A DNA stretch of 6,917 nucleotides from Nocardioidaceae bacterium (GCA_013811715.1 JACCUS010000396.1:1-6917); one strand, 5' to 3'. Counted from the first letter of the stretch, positions 1 through 6,382 are shown. A program made the numbers and translations. Notes: generated by a model not told the origin, from the letters alone.

Positions 1-8
1 TGCTGCCA

Positions 9-1175
9 ATGGAGACGAGGTCCCTCGACTCGGCCGACGTCGCTCGGTCGTTCGACATCCGCACCCGGTCCTTCGGAACTATGCCGGAGTCGGCACGCGA
101 AGGCTGGGAGTCCGACGCCCGTGTCGCGATCGGGGAGGGGAGAGCCGTCGCTGCGTACGACGGCACGGAACTCGTCGGTCGCGCCGTCATCCGGCCGTTT
201 CGGCAGTGGTGGGGTGGCCGAGACCTGCCGATGGCCGGTATGGCCGGTGTCGTTGTCGCGCCGGAGCACCGGGGCCGTGGAGTCGGCACGTTGCTGATGA
301 GAGGGACGATCGAACGCTCGCGCGACCTCGGCTACCCGCTCTCGGCCCTCTATCCGGCCACGGTTCCGGTATATCGCAGCCTGGGTTGGGAGATCGCCGG
401 GGCGCAGCACCGGTTCACCATGGAGGCACGGTTGTTGCGCGACCTGCGGGGCGGCCAGGTGCATGTCCGCGAAGCTCGACCCGCCGACGCGGCAGCCATG
501 TTCGACATCCTACGGCGCCAGTACGCCGCAGGACGGGCCTGCGGGCCCAGGGACTTCCCAGAGACAGAGCTGCGTGAGGACCTCGCGGACTCGTCGGTGT
601 TCGGCTACCTGGCCGACGACGGGTTCGTGCTCTACGGATGGGAGGGGTCCGACCTCCGTGTCCACTGCCTGCTGGCCGGCAGCACCGAGACCAACAAGTC
701 CCTGTGGGCGACGGTGGGCTCCGGCTCCTCGATCGCGAAGCGGGTCCACGCCTACCTCGCGCCCGACGACCCTGTCCACCAGCTCCTGTCCGAGATGGTC
801 GCGGCCGAGGCCACCCAGGTCCGCTGGATGCTTCGGCTGCTCGACCTGCCGGCGGCAGTCGCCGGGCGCGGGTTTCCGGCCGGTCTGGAGGTGGAGGTGC
901 CGCTGGAGGTCGTGGACGCCGAGGTGCCGCAGAACTGCCTCGCAGGCACGTTGCAGGTGTCGGGCGGGAAGGGAGAGCTGGCCGCCCGGCCCGGTGGCGC
1001 CGCAGACGCCGACGCTGTCCGCCTCGGCGCCAACGGCATCGCGGCGCTCTACGCCGGCACGCCGGTCTCGTCCCTGCTCACGGCGGGTCTGGCGACGGGC
1101 GGCAGCGCCCAGGCACGTGCGCTGCTCGATGCGGCGTTCGCCGGTCGGTCGGCGTACCTGCTGGACTACTTCTGA
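9..1175 (+). CDS. Eis-family GNAT N-acetyltransferase
   Basis: This 388-residue protein has the tripartite plan of the Eis family: an N-terminal GNAT domain (about 1-135), a second GNAT-like domain (about 150-285) and a C-terminal sterol-carrier-like domain (about 290-388). The acetyl-CoA pyrophosphate loop is visible as RGRGVG at 88-93, after the typical strand VVVAPEH. The segment YPATVPVYRSLGW (115-127) aligns with the family's active-site turn, and Tyr122 is the likely general acid. In Mycobacterium tuberculosis Eis the C-terminal Phe carboxylate acts as general base; this protein also ends in Phe (LLDYF), which suggests a conserved mechanism. Eis enzymes acetylate amines, including aminoglycosides in some species, but the substrate here cannot be read from sequence. 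The ATG start is chosen because METRSLDSAD matches the usual family N-terminus; only 8 bases lie upstream, so no ribosome binding site can be judged. The length is slightly below the usual 400 or so. It is convergent with the next gene. Confidence 0.88.
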   Translation: METRSLDSADVARSFDIRTRSFGTMPESAREGWESDARVAIGEGRAVAAYDGTELVGRAVIRPFRQWWGGRDLPMAGMAGVVVAPEHRGRGVGTLLMRGTIERSRDLGYPLSALYPATVPVYRSLGWEIAGAQHRFTMEARLLRDLRGGQVHVREARPADAAAMFDILRRQYAAGRACGPRDFPETELREDLADSSVFGYLADDGFVLYGWEGSDLRVHCLLAGSTETNKSLWATVGSGSSIAKRVHAYLAPDDPVHQLLSEMVAAEATQVRWMLRLLDLPAAVAGRGFPAGLEVEVPLEVVDAEVPQNCLAGTLQVSGGKGELAARPGGAADADAVRLGANGIAALYAGTPVSSLLTAGLATGGSAQARALLDAAFAGRSAYLLDYF

Positions 1176-1861
1176 TCGTGCCGCGGCGGCACATCCGGAC
1201 CGGTGGCCAGGTACGGCGACAGCGCCTCGCGTGCCCGGCCCAACAGGTCCGATTCGGACAGCTGGTCGCAGTCCGCCAACACGGTCACCTCCCAGTCCTG
1301 GTCGGCCATCAGTCGCACCGTGATCGCGCGCTCCCAGTCGAGATAGCGGGCGGCCGACTCAATGTCGCGCACAGTCGGGCCGGCGTCACGGTCTCCCAGG
1401 TTGTCGACGAACCAGTCGAGCCAGCCGTCGGGCTCGCGCTCCGCCGCCCGACTCAACGCCGCGTCGACCTCGGCGTCGAGGTAGACGACAACCAGATCCA
1501 CACCTGCCAGCCGCTCGGGGAGGTCGCTGAGGAAGCCCTCGATCGCGTGCTCGCCATATCCCCACCCGATCAGCGAGTGGACGAACGGGAACAGCGAGTC
1601 GCACACCACGACCGCGCCCTCGTCAGGGGTGCTCGCTGCCACGAAGTCGGAGACCGTCGACTGCAACGTGTCGAGCCCGACGCGCCCGGTCACCGCGAGC
1701 TCGCGGGCCAACGGCGCGAACTGCGGGCGGGTCAGGACCTCGTCCTCCTCGAAGTGGTCGACAACCCTGCCCAGTGATCTGAGCCAGTCGCTGAGTCCTG
1801 CGGCCAAAGTCGACTTACCGATGCCGGGGGCGACACCGGTCACAGCGATCAGCAACGACAT
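1166..1861 (-). CDS. P-loop NTPase, nucleoside/nucleotide-kinase-like, function unknown
   Basis: This is a 231-residue cytoplasmic protein with no membrane segment. It opens with a beta strand and a Walker A loop, GVAPGIGKST (9-18), followed by a helix. A Walker-B-like strand ending in Asp is at VVVCDS (84-89), and a further strand, VDLVVVYLDA (121-130), precedes an Arg-containing helix (SRAAER, 137-142) that could be the lid. The size and order resemble uridine-kinase or deoxynucleoside-kinase-type P-loop proteins, and the Glu/Asp cluster at 38-41 could contact a substrate. I do not recognise a named family, and GTPase or other P-loop roles remain possible. The ATG gives a good fold start directly before the first strand; the upstream bases contain no convincing Shine-Dalgarno sequence. 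A weak CATACT on the minus strand (1873-1868), six bases before the start, could allow leaderless expression. It is divergent from ftsK across 106 bp and overlaps the acetyltransferase gene by 10 bp at its 3' end. Confidence 0.82.
   Translation of the reverse strand: MSLLIAVTGVAPGIGKSTLAAGLSDWLRSLGRVVDHFEEDEVLTRPQFAPLARELAVTGRVGLDTLQSTVSDFVAASTPDEGAVVVCDSLFPFVHSLIGWGYGEHAIEGFLSDLPERLAGVDLVVVYLDAEVDAALSRAAEREPDGWLDWFVDNLGDRDAGPTVRDIESAARYLDWERAITVRLMADQDWEVTVLADCDQLSESDLLGRAREALSPYLATGPDVPPRHDQK
1178..1192 (+). terminator. Candidate hairpin terminator of the acetyltransferase gene
   Basis: A perfect inverted repeat, GTGCCG-CGG-CGGCAC (6-bp stem, 3-base loop), begins two bases after the acetyltransferase TGA. 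No T-run follows, so it is not a classical intrinsic terminator, but U-less hairpins are often proposed to end transcripts in high-GC actinobacteria. It lies inside the last codons of the convergent minus-strand gene, so it is also constrained as coding sequence. Termination activity is inferred from position and symmetry only. Confidence 0.4.
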
Positions 1862-1921
1862 CGGGCCAGTATGTCGTCACCAGCCAGGTCGTGCGCGCGA
1901 TCGCCAGAATCACCCGCGGGG

Positions 1922-1932
1922 CGTGTTACACG
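1922..1932. promoter_or_regulatory. Short inverted repeat beside the ftsK -35 region, possible operator
   Basis: CGTGT-T-ACACG is a perfect 5-bp-arm inverted repeat around one central base, in the divergent intergenic region. Its right arm touches the candidate -35 hexamer of the ftsK promoter, where a bound repressor would interfere with polymerase. A CACGTG palindrome overlaps its right half. The regulator is unknown, and such a short repeat can arise by chance, so this is only a candidate. Confidence 0.25.
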
Positions 1933-1960
1933 TGAGACTGATGAGACGATCGCGTAGCCT
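1932..1960 (+). promoter_or_regulatory. Candidate sigma-70-type promoter giving leaderless ftsK mRNA
   Basis: The -10 hexamer TAGCCT at 1955-1960 fits the actinobacterial TANNNT consensus. GTGAGA at 1932-1937 matches four of six bases of TTGACA, at the ideal 17-base spacing. Seven bases separate the -10 element from the ATG at 1968, which places the predicted start of transcription at 1967-1968. No Shine-Dalgarno sequence precedes this ATG (the bases are CTCTCCGGC). Together these point to leaderless translation, which is common in actinobacteria. Confidence 0.55.
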
Positions 1961-1967
1961 CTCCGGC

Positions 1968-4499
1968 ATGGCGACCCGCACGTCTTCCCCATCGCGGTCG
2001 CGGAGCGGAAGCTCTCGATCGCGATCGTCCGGCAGCCAGACCCGACGGACGTCGTCGGCGAGCAAGAAGAAGAGCGGGAGCAGCCGCTCACGCTCGTCGT
2101 CGCCTCGCAGCGGGCCTGGCCTGGTTGCCGTGCTCGTGAAAGGCCTCGGCCGCGGGCTGGCCGCCGTCTGGCTGGGCGTCGCCCACCTGATGGGGGCGAT
2201 CGTACGGCGCATCGGGTCGACCGCCCGCGACCTCGAACCCGAACACCGCCGCGACGGCTTCGGACTCGGCCTCGTCGGTCTGGCCGTCATCGTCAGCGCC
2301 GCCGAATGGTGGCGGCTACCCGGCGACGTCGGCGAGGTCATCCGAGCGGTGGTCGAAGGCACCGTCGGGATCGCCGCCTACGCCGTACCGCTCCTCCTCC
2401 TGCTCGCCGCCTGGCGCGCCATGCGCAGCCCCGAGCTGAACGGCCCCGCGGGGCGGCCGGTGATCGGCTGGGCCGCGATCTCGCTCGGTGTGCTTGGCCT
2501 GGTCCACATCGAGCACGGCCTGCCACGGCCGAGCGGCGGCAGCGAGGCGATGCGGGAGGCTGGCGGCGCGGTCGGCTACATCGGCTCGGCGCTGATCGCC
2601 GACCTGTTCCGCAGCACCCTGATCGCGATCCCGCTGCTGGTGCTGCTGACGGTCTTCGGCCTGCTCGTGGTCACCGCGACGCCGGTCTACCAGATCCCGG
2701 GACGCCTTGCTGCGCTCCGCGACAGGCTGCTCGGTCGCACGTCGGGTGAGGCCGCGACGGGCGACAGTGCGACCCAGCCGACCGATGGCGCCGACGCCTC
2801 CGCGGTAGAGCCGCTTCGGCGCTCCCGACCCCGCCGGCGGGTCGGCGCCTCGGCTGAAACCGACGAGCCCGCCGAGTCCACCGAGTCCACCGGGTTCACC
2901 GGGTCCGCCGAGGGCGCGACGAGCTCGTCCTTCGCCACACGTGACCAGGGGGCCGCCGACTCCGGACCGCTGGAGGCCCCACCCCACACACCGCTGCCGC
3001 AGCGCGTCGAGCAGCTGAGCTTGTCCGGCGACATCTCCTACTCGCTGCCCGGCAACCAGGTGCTCAAGCCCGGCAGCGCCCACAAGGCGAGGTCGCAGGC
3101 CTCCGACGCCATCGTCGACCGCCTCACCGAGGTCCTCGAGCAGTTCGGCATCGACGCCCAGGTCACCGGCTACACGCGCGGCCCCACAGTCACTCGGTAC
3201 GAGGTCGAGCTCGGTCCGGCCGTCAAGGTCGAGAAGGTAACCGCGCTCAGCAAGAACATCGCCTACTCCGTCGCCAGCGCCGACGTGCGGATCCTCTCGC
3301 CCATCCCTGGCAAATCCGCGATCGGTGTGGAGATCCCCAACCCTGACGGGGAGATCGTCTCGCTGGGTGACGTGCTGCGCGCCCCGGTGGCCCGCAACGA
3401 CCACCATCCGATGGTGGTGGCGCTCGGCAAGGACGTCGAGGGCGGCTTCGTGGTCGCCAACCTGGCCAAGATGCCGCATCTGCTGGTCGCCGGCGCCACC
3501 GGCTCCGGCAAGTCCAGCTTCATCAACTCGATGGTCTCCTCGCTGCTGATGCGGGCAACGCCCGACGAGCTGCGGATGATCATGGTGGACCCCAAGCGGG
3601 TCGAGCTCACGTCGTACGAAGGCATCCCACACCTGATCACCCCGATCATCACCAGCCCCAAGAAGGCCGCCGAGGCGCTGCAGTGGGTGGTCCGCGAGAT
3701 GGACCAGCGGTACGACGACCTCGCCAACTTCGGCTTCCGCCATGTCGACGACTTCAACAAGGCCGTCCGGTCCGGAGCCGTGCAGCCGCCTCCCGGCAGC
3801 GAGCGGGTGCTGGTGCCGTACCCGTATCTCCTCATCGTCGTGGACGAGCTGGCCGACCTGATGATGGTTGCACCGCGTGACGTCGAGGACGCCGTGGTGC
3901 GGATCACCCAGCTGGCGCGGGCAGCCGGGATCCACCTGGTGCTGGCGACGCAGCGGCCTTCGGTCGACGTGGTGACCGGGCTGATCAAGGCCAACGTGCC
4001 GAGCCGGCTGTCGTTCGCCACCTCGTCACTCGCCGACAGCCGGGTCATCTTGGACCAGCCGGGGGCGGAGAAGCTGGTGGGCAAGGGTGACGGTCTGTTC
4101 TTGCCGATGGGTGTGAGCAAGCCCGCGCGGATCCAGGGCGCCTGGGTGACCGAGGCGGAGATCAAGCAGGTCGTCGAGCACTGCAAGAAGCAGCTGCAGC
4201 CGACATACCGCGACGACGTCACCGCGCCGCAGCAGGCAAAGCGCGAGCTCGACGACGACATAGGCGACGATCTCAACCTGGTGTGCCAGGCCGTCGAGCT
4301 GGTGGTGTCGACCCAGTTCGGCTCGACGTCTATGCTTCAACGTAAGCTTCGCGTCGGTTTCGCCAAGGCGGGGCGCCTGATGGACATACTAGAAAGCCGC
4401 GGGATCGTCGGTCCCTCCGAAGGGTCGAAGGCTCGTGACGTGTTGATACAGCCAGATGACCTCGATGATGTGATCGCAAGTCTGCAGGGGGAGCAATGA
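1968..4499 (+). CDS. ftsK: DNA translocase FtsK/SpoIIIE
   Basis: This 843-residue septal DNA pump uses ATP to move chromosomal DNA through the closing division septum. Residues 1-50 are a Ser/Arg/Lys-rich cytoplasmic tail. Hydrophobic membrane segments follow at roughly 98-115, 133-150, 165-182 and 217-238, with a weaker candidate at 51-80. A low-complexity linker spans about 255-345. The motor has an alpha region (about 380-470), then a RecA-like beta domain with Walker A GATGSGKSS (509-517), Walker B LLIVVDELAD (621-630) and the conserved TQRPSVDVVTG (661-671). The C-terminal winged-helix gamma domain (about 767-838), which reads DNA polarity signals, contains the typical STSMLQRKLRVGFAKAGRLMD region (787 onward, key residues QRK, G and RAG-like KAG). 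The frame stays open upstream into the divergent gene, but the ATG at 1968 is preferred because it follows a promoter at leaderless spacing and starts the usual Ser/Arg-rich N-terminus. In-frame alternatives are ATG 1941 and GTG 1932. All motor motifs are intact. The last 58 codons show unusual codon use. The stop overlaps the next start (ATGA). Confidence 0.96.
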   Translation: MATRTSSPSRSRSGSSRSRSSGSQTRRTSSASKKKSGSSRSRSSSPRSGPGLVAVLVKGLGRGLAAVWLGVAHLMGAIVRRIGSTARDLEPEHRRDGFGLGLVGLAVIVSAAEWWRLPGDVGEVIRAVVEGTVGIAAYAVPLLLLLAAWRAMRSPELNGPAGRPVIGWAAISLGVLGLVHIEHGLPRPSGGSEAMREAGGAVGYIGSALIADLFRSTLIAIPLLVLLTVFGLLVVTATPVYQIPGRLAALRDRLLGRTSGEAATGDSATQPTDGADASAVEPLRRSRPRRRVGASAETDEPAESTESTGFTGSAEGATSSSFATRDQGAADSGPLEAPPHTPLPQRVEQLSLSGDISYSLPGNQVLKPGSAHKARSQASDAIVDRLTEVLEQFGIDAQVTGYTRGPTVTRYEVELGPAVKVEKVTALSKNIAYSVASADVRILSPIPGKSAIGVEIPNPDGEIVSLGDVLRAPVARNDHHPMVVALGKDVEGGFVVANLAKMPHLLVAGATGSGKSSFINSMVSSLLMRATPDELRMIMVDPKRVELTSYEGIPHLITPIITSPKKAAEALQWVVREMDQRYDDLANFGFRHVDDFNKAVRSGAVQPPPGSERVLVPYPYLLIVVDELADLMMVAPRDVEDAVVRITQLARAAGIHLVLATQRPSVDVVTGLIKANVPSRLSFATSSLADSRVILDQPGAEKLVGKGDGLFLPMGVSKPARIQGAWVTEAEIKQVVEHCKKQLQPTYRDDVTAPQQAKRELDDDIGDDLNLVCQAVELVVSTQFGSTSMLQRKLRVGFAKAGRLMDILESRGIVGPSEGSKARDVLIQPDDLDDVIASLQGEQ
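2865..2909 (+). repeat. Five imperfect 9-bp tandem units in the FtsK linker
   Basis: The units read GAGCCCGCC, GAGTCCACC, GAGTCCACC, GGGTTCACC and GGGTCCGCC, encoding EPA-EST-EST-GFT-GSA within the disordered linker (residues about 300-314). The nine-base period keeps the frame, so copy-number change would alter linker length without breaking the gene. The two middle units are identical. This looks like local slippage in an unconstrained linker. Confidence 0.7.
4308..4336 (+). promoter_or_regulatory. Candidate internal promoter for the RodZ-like gene
   Basis: TCGACC (4308-4313) matches four of six bases of TTGACA and is 17 bases from TATGCT (4331-4336), which fits TANNNT. Initiation would fall near 4343, giving a leader of about 150 bases before the ATG at 4496. 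It lies where ftsK codon use turns A/T-rich, which makes a non-coding constraint more plausible. A chance match inside a coding region remains quite possible. Confidence 0.3.
4486..4493 (+). promoter_or_regulatory. Ribosome binding site of the RodZ-like gene inside the ftsK end
   Basis: AGGGGGAG lies just upstream of the ATG at 4496, within the last ftsK codons. With the four-base ATGA overlap it supports this start and translational coupling, in which ribosomes ending on ftsK reinitiate on the next gene. Confidence 0.6.
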
Positions 4500-6382
4500 A
4501 CGTGGTCGTACGTCGCCGCGCCGGCCTGATGGCTCTCGTCGCCATCGTGTCCGCAGCGCTGGCGGTCGGCTATCTGTGGCGGTTCAGCGAAACCGAGACC
4601 GGAAGCTCGCTGGTGCTCGGCGTGGCCCTGGGACTTGTCGCGGTGGTCCATGCCTTCGCCTGGCGGGACGCCCGCACACCGCTGCTTGTCGCCGACGCCA
4701 CCGGGCTCCGGGTGCGCCTCGGCTCGACCTGGACCGGCATCCCGTGGAGCAAGGTCGAACGCGTCGAGGTCGACGAGCGAGGACGGCTCACCGACGGCCA
4801 CGTGGCCGTGCTGGCGGCTAACGACGCCGGGGTCCTCGAGGGCGCCGGCCTGCGATCGCGGTTCGCGGCTGCCCTCAACCGGACGTTGTACGACGCGTCG
4901 CTGGTCGTCCCCTACGGGGTCACCACGACCGTCTCGGTCGTCGACGTCGCCGAGACACTGAACCGGCTGGCGGACGGACGGGCGGAGGTCGTCCTCCTCG
5001 ATGCGGGCGGACTCGACGAGCCGAGGCCGACCATCGAGATCACCACGCAGTCCGAGCCGGCCGTCGCGACGCCCTCGCCGAACACGTCCGTCGACCTCGA
5101 CGAGCCCGACACGCCGCCGGAGCAGCCAACGATCAAGCCGCCGCCGAAGCCCAAGGCGCGGCGCTTCGGCCTTGCGCTGCGTCAGTCCGAGCCAACCAAG
5201 CCGGCCGGTTCTGGGGCCGCACCGCTGCAGTCGCAGCCGGCTCGTCGCGAAGAGGTCACGATGCCGATCCGGCGCGAGCCGGTGACGATGGGGATGCTCG
5301 CGCTGTCCGAGCCGGTCCAGCGCGAGCAGAAGCGGTCCGAGCAAGAGTCGTCCGAGCCAGAGTCGTCCGATCGACGGCAGGACAATGTGACCGCGCTGCA
5401 CCCGCCCGACGAGAAGAAGCCGGTCGGCGACGGGCGCGGCAACATCTCACTCATCATCGACGCCACCACCGACCTGTCGGCCAAGGCGATGAGCAAGGTG
5501 CGTCGCCACGATGGCCAGCAGGGCTCCGGGTCCGCCGCCGACGGGGCCCCCGGGACCCGCGAAGACGCCGCCCCCGAGTCGCCGCCCCTGAAGATCGGCG
5601 CCGAGATCCGGCAGGCACGGTTGTACATCGGCATCTCGGTGGACGAGGTCGCTGAGCGGACCAGGATCAGGCCTTTCGTGATCGAGTCCATCGAGGTGGA
5701 CGACTTCGCACCCTGCGGCGGCGACTTCTACGCCCGTGGACACCTGCGCATGCTGGCGCGGATGTTGGGCATCGACTCCGAGCCGCTCATCACGACGTAC
5801 GACGAGAGCTTCGCCACCTCACCGATCAACGCGCGAGCGGTTTTCGACGCCGAGCTCTCCTCGAGCGGCACCGGCCTGGTCCGCGGCGGCGGCAAGGCCG
5901 GCACCAACTGGGGTGCTCTCGTCGCCGTGGTGCTCGTGTTTCTGCTGGTGTGGGGTGTCGTCCGCTACTTCTCCGAGGGCCAGAGCCCGGTGTCGTCGCA
6001 GGGGCCGCAGCCAACCCAGAACCCGTCGGGTCTCGGCTCGCCCGGTGTCGGGAACGAGCCACCCACCGAGCAGCCTCTCCCGCCTGAGGAGGCGCATGTG
6101 AAGGTCAGCGCGGTCGGAGGCGACTCTCGCGTGGTGGTCATGGACGGAGACGACGACGTCCTCTTCGAGGGCCAGATCGTCGCCGGCACCTCGGAGAAGT
6201 TCGTCGGCGACTCGCCGCTGCAGGTGACGGCCCAGGACGGCGGTGTCATCACGCTCAGCGTGAAAGGCAGGAGCCGGGGTCTGATGGGTCGACCGTCGGA
6301 GAGGGCGACCGCGAGCGTCTTCGCCGACGGACCCAGCCAGACTCCCGGAGACTTCACCCTGCCCTACCAAACCCCCGGCTGA
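4496..6382 (+). CDS. RodZ-like HTH membrane protein with N-terminal PH-like domain
   Basis: This 628-residue composite membrane protein starts with a basic N-terminus (VVRRRAG) and two membrane helices (about 10-28 and 37-55). A region of about 62-166 has a pattern seen in bacterial PH-like domains (LLVADATGLRVRL, then GIPWSKVERVEV). A long linker (about 175-360) is rich in Pro, Ser, Glu and Arg, apart from one ordered-looking stretch at 316-338. A RodZ-type helix-turn-helix (HTH_25) covers about 365-435, with IGAEIRQAR, the helix VDEVAERTRI and the hallmark FYARGHLRMLARMLGID (411-427). A third membrane helix (about 472-490) leads to a Pro-rich stalk and a C-terminal beta-rich DUF4115-like domain (about 533-612), probably outside the membrane. 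RodZ proteins connect cell-wall synthesis or cytoskeleton to the membrane, and in this position an HTH protein commonly follows ftsK in actinobacteria. The N-terminal PH-like hairpin is additional to classical RodZ. The start is fixed by the ATGA overlap and the Shine-Dalgarno sequence. Role in shape or division is inferred; DNA binding is not shown. Confidence 0.85.
   Translation: MNVVVRRRAGLMALVAIVSAALAVGYLWRFSETETGSSLVLGVALGLVAVVHAFAWRDARTPLLVADATGLRVRLGSTWTGIPWSKVERVEVDERGRLTDGHVAVLAANDAGVLEGAGLRSRFAAALNRTLYDASLVVPYGVTTTVSVVDVAETLNRLADGRAEVVLLDAGGLDEPRPTIEITTQSEPAVATPSPNTSVDLDEPDTPPEQPTIKPPPKPKARRFGLALRQSEPTKPAGSGAAPLQSQPARREEVTMPIRREPVTMGMLALSEPVQREQKRSEQESSEPESSDRRQDNVTALHPPDEKKPVGDGRGNISLIIDATTDLSAKAMSKVRRHDGQQGSGSAADGAPGTREDAAPESPPLKIGAEIRQARLYIGISVDEVAERTRIRPFVIESIEVDDFAPCGGDFYARGHLRMLARMLGIDSEPLITTYDESFATSPINARAVFDAELSSSGTGLVRGGGKAGTNWGALVAVVLVFLLVWGVVRYFSEGQSPVSSQGPQPTQNPSGLGSPGVGNEPPTEQPLPPEEAHVKVSAVGGDSRVVVMDGDDDVLFEGQIVAGTSEKFVGDSPLQVTAQDGGVITLSVKGRSRGLMGRPSERATASVFADGPSQTPGDFTLPYQTPG
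5335..5370 (+). repeat. 15-bp tandem repeat in the RodZ-like linker
   Basis: There are two units beginning GTCCGAGC (5335-5349 and 5350-5364), differing at one base, plus a partial third copy (GTCCGA, 5365-5370). They encode SEQES-SEPES-SD in the acidic part of the linker. The period is a multiple of three, so length changes would stay in frame. It looks like linker slippage with no separate function evident. Confidence 0.7.

Noticed and set aside
1140..1153. GCCG/CGGC inverted repeat as a terminator for the minus-strand gene
   Set aside because: The stem is only 4 bp with a 6-base loop inside acetyltransferase coding sequence and has no T-run. It is no better than chance at this GC content.
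638..1777. 379-codon plus-strand open frame across the first two genes
   Set aside because: It is out of frame with the acetyltransferase and antisense to the P-loop gene. Its Arg/Pro/Gly-rich translation is typical of high-GC shadow frames.
1629..1967. Upstream extension of the ftsK frame to an ATG at 1629
   Set aside because: It lies over the minus-strand P-loop gene, encodes no recognisable sequence and precedes the promoter found at 1932-1960. An open frame is expected by chance at this GC content.
2316..3935. 539-codon minus-strand open frame opposite ftsK
   Set aside because: Its translation is rich in Gly, Arg, Asp and Val with no domain, and ftsK on the other strand is unambiguous.
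4385..4390. CATACT as a -10 element inside ftsK
   Set aside because: No acceptable -35 sequence lies 16-19 bases upstream, and TATGCT at 4331-4336 is a better candidate.
4337..5401. 354-codon minus-strand open frame opposite the ftsK end and RodZ-like gene
   Set aside because: It is an Arg/Gly-rich shadow with no start signal or motif, spanning two well-supported genes on the other strand.
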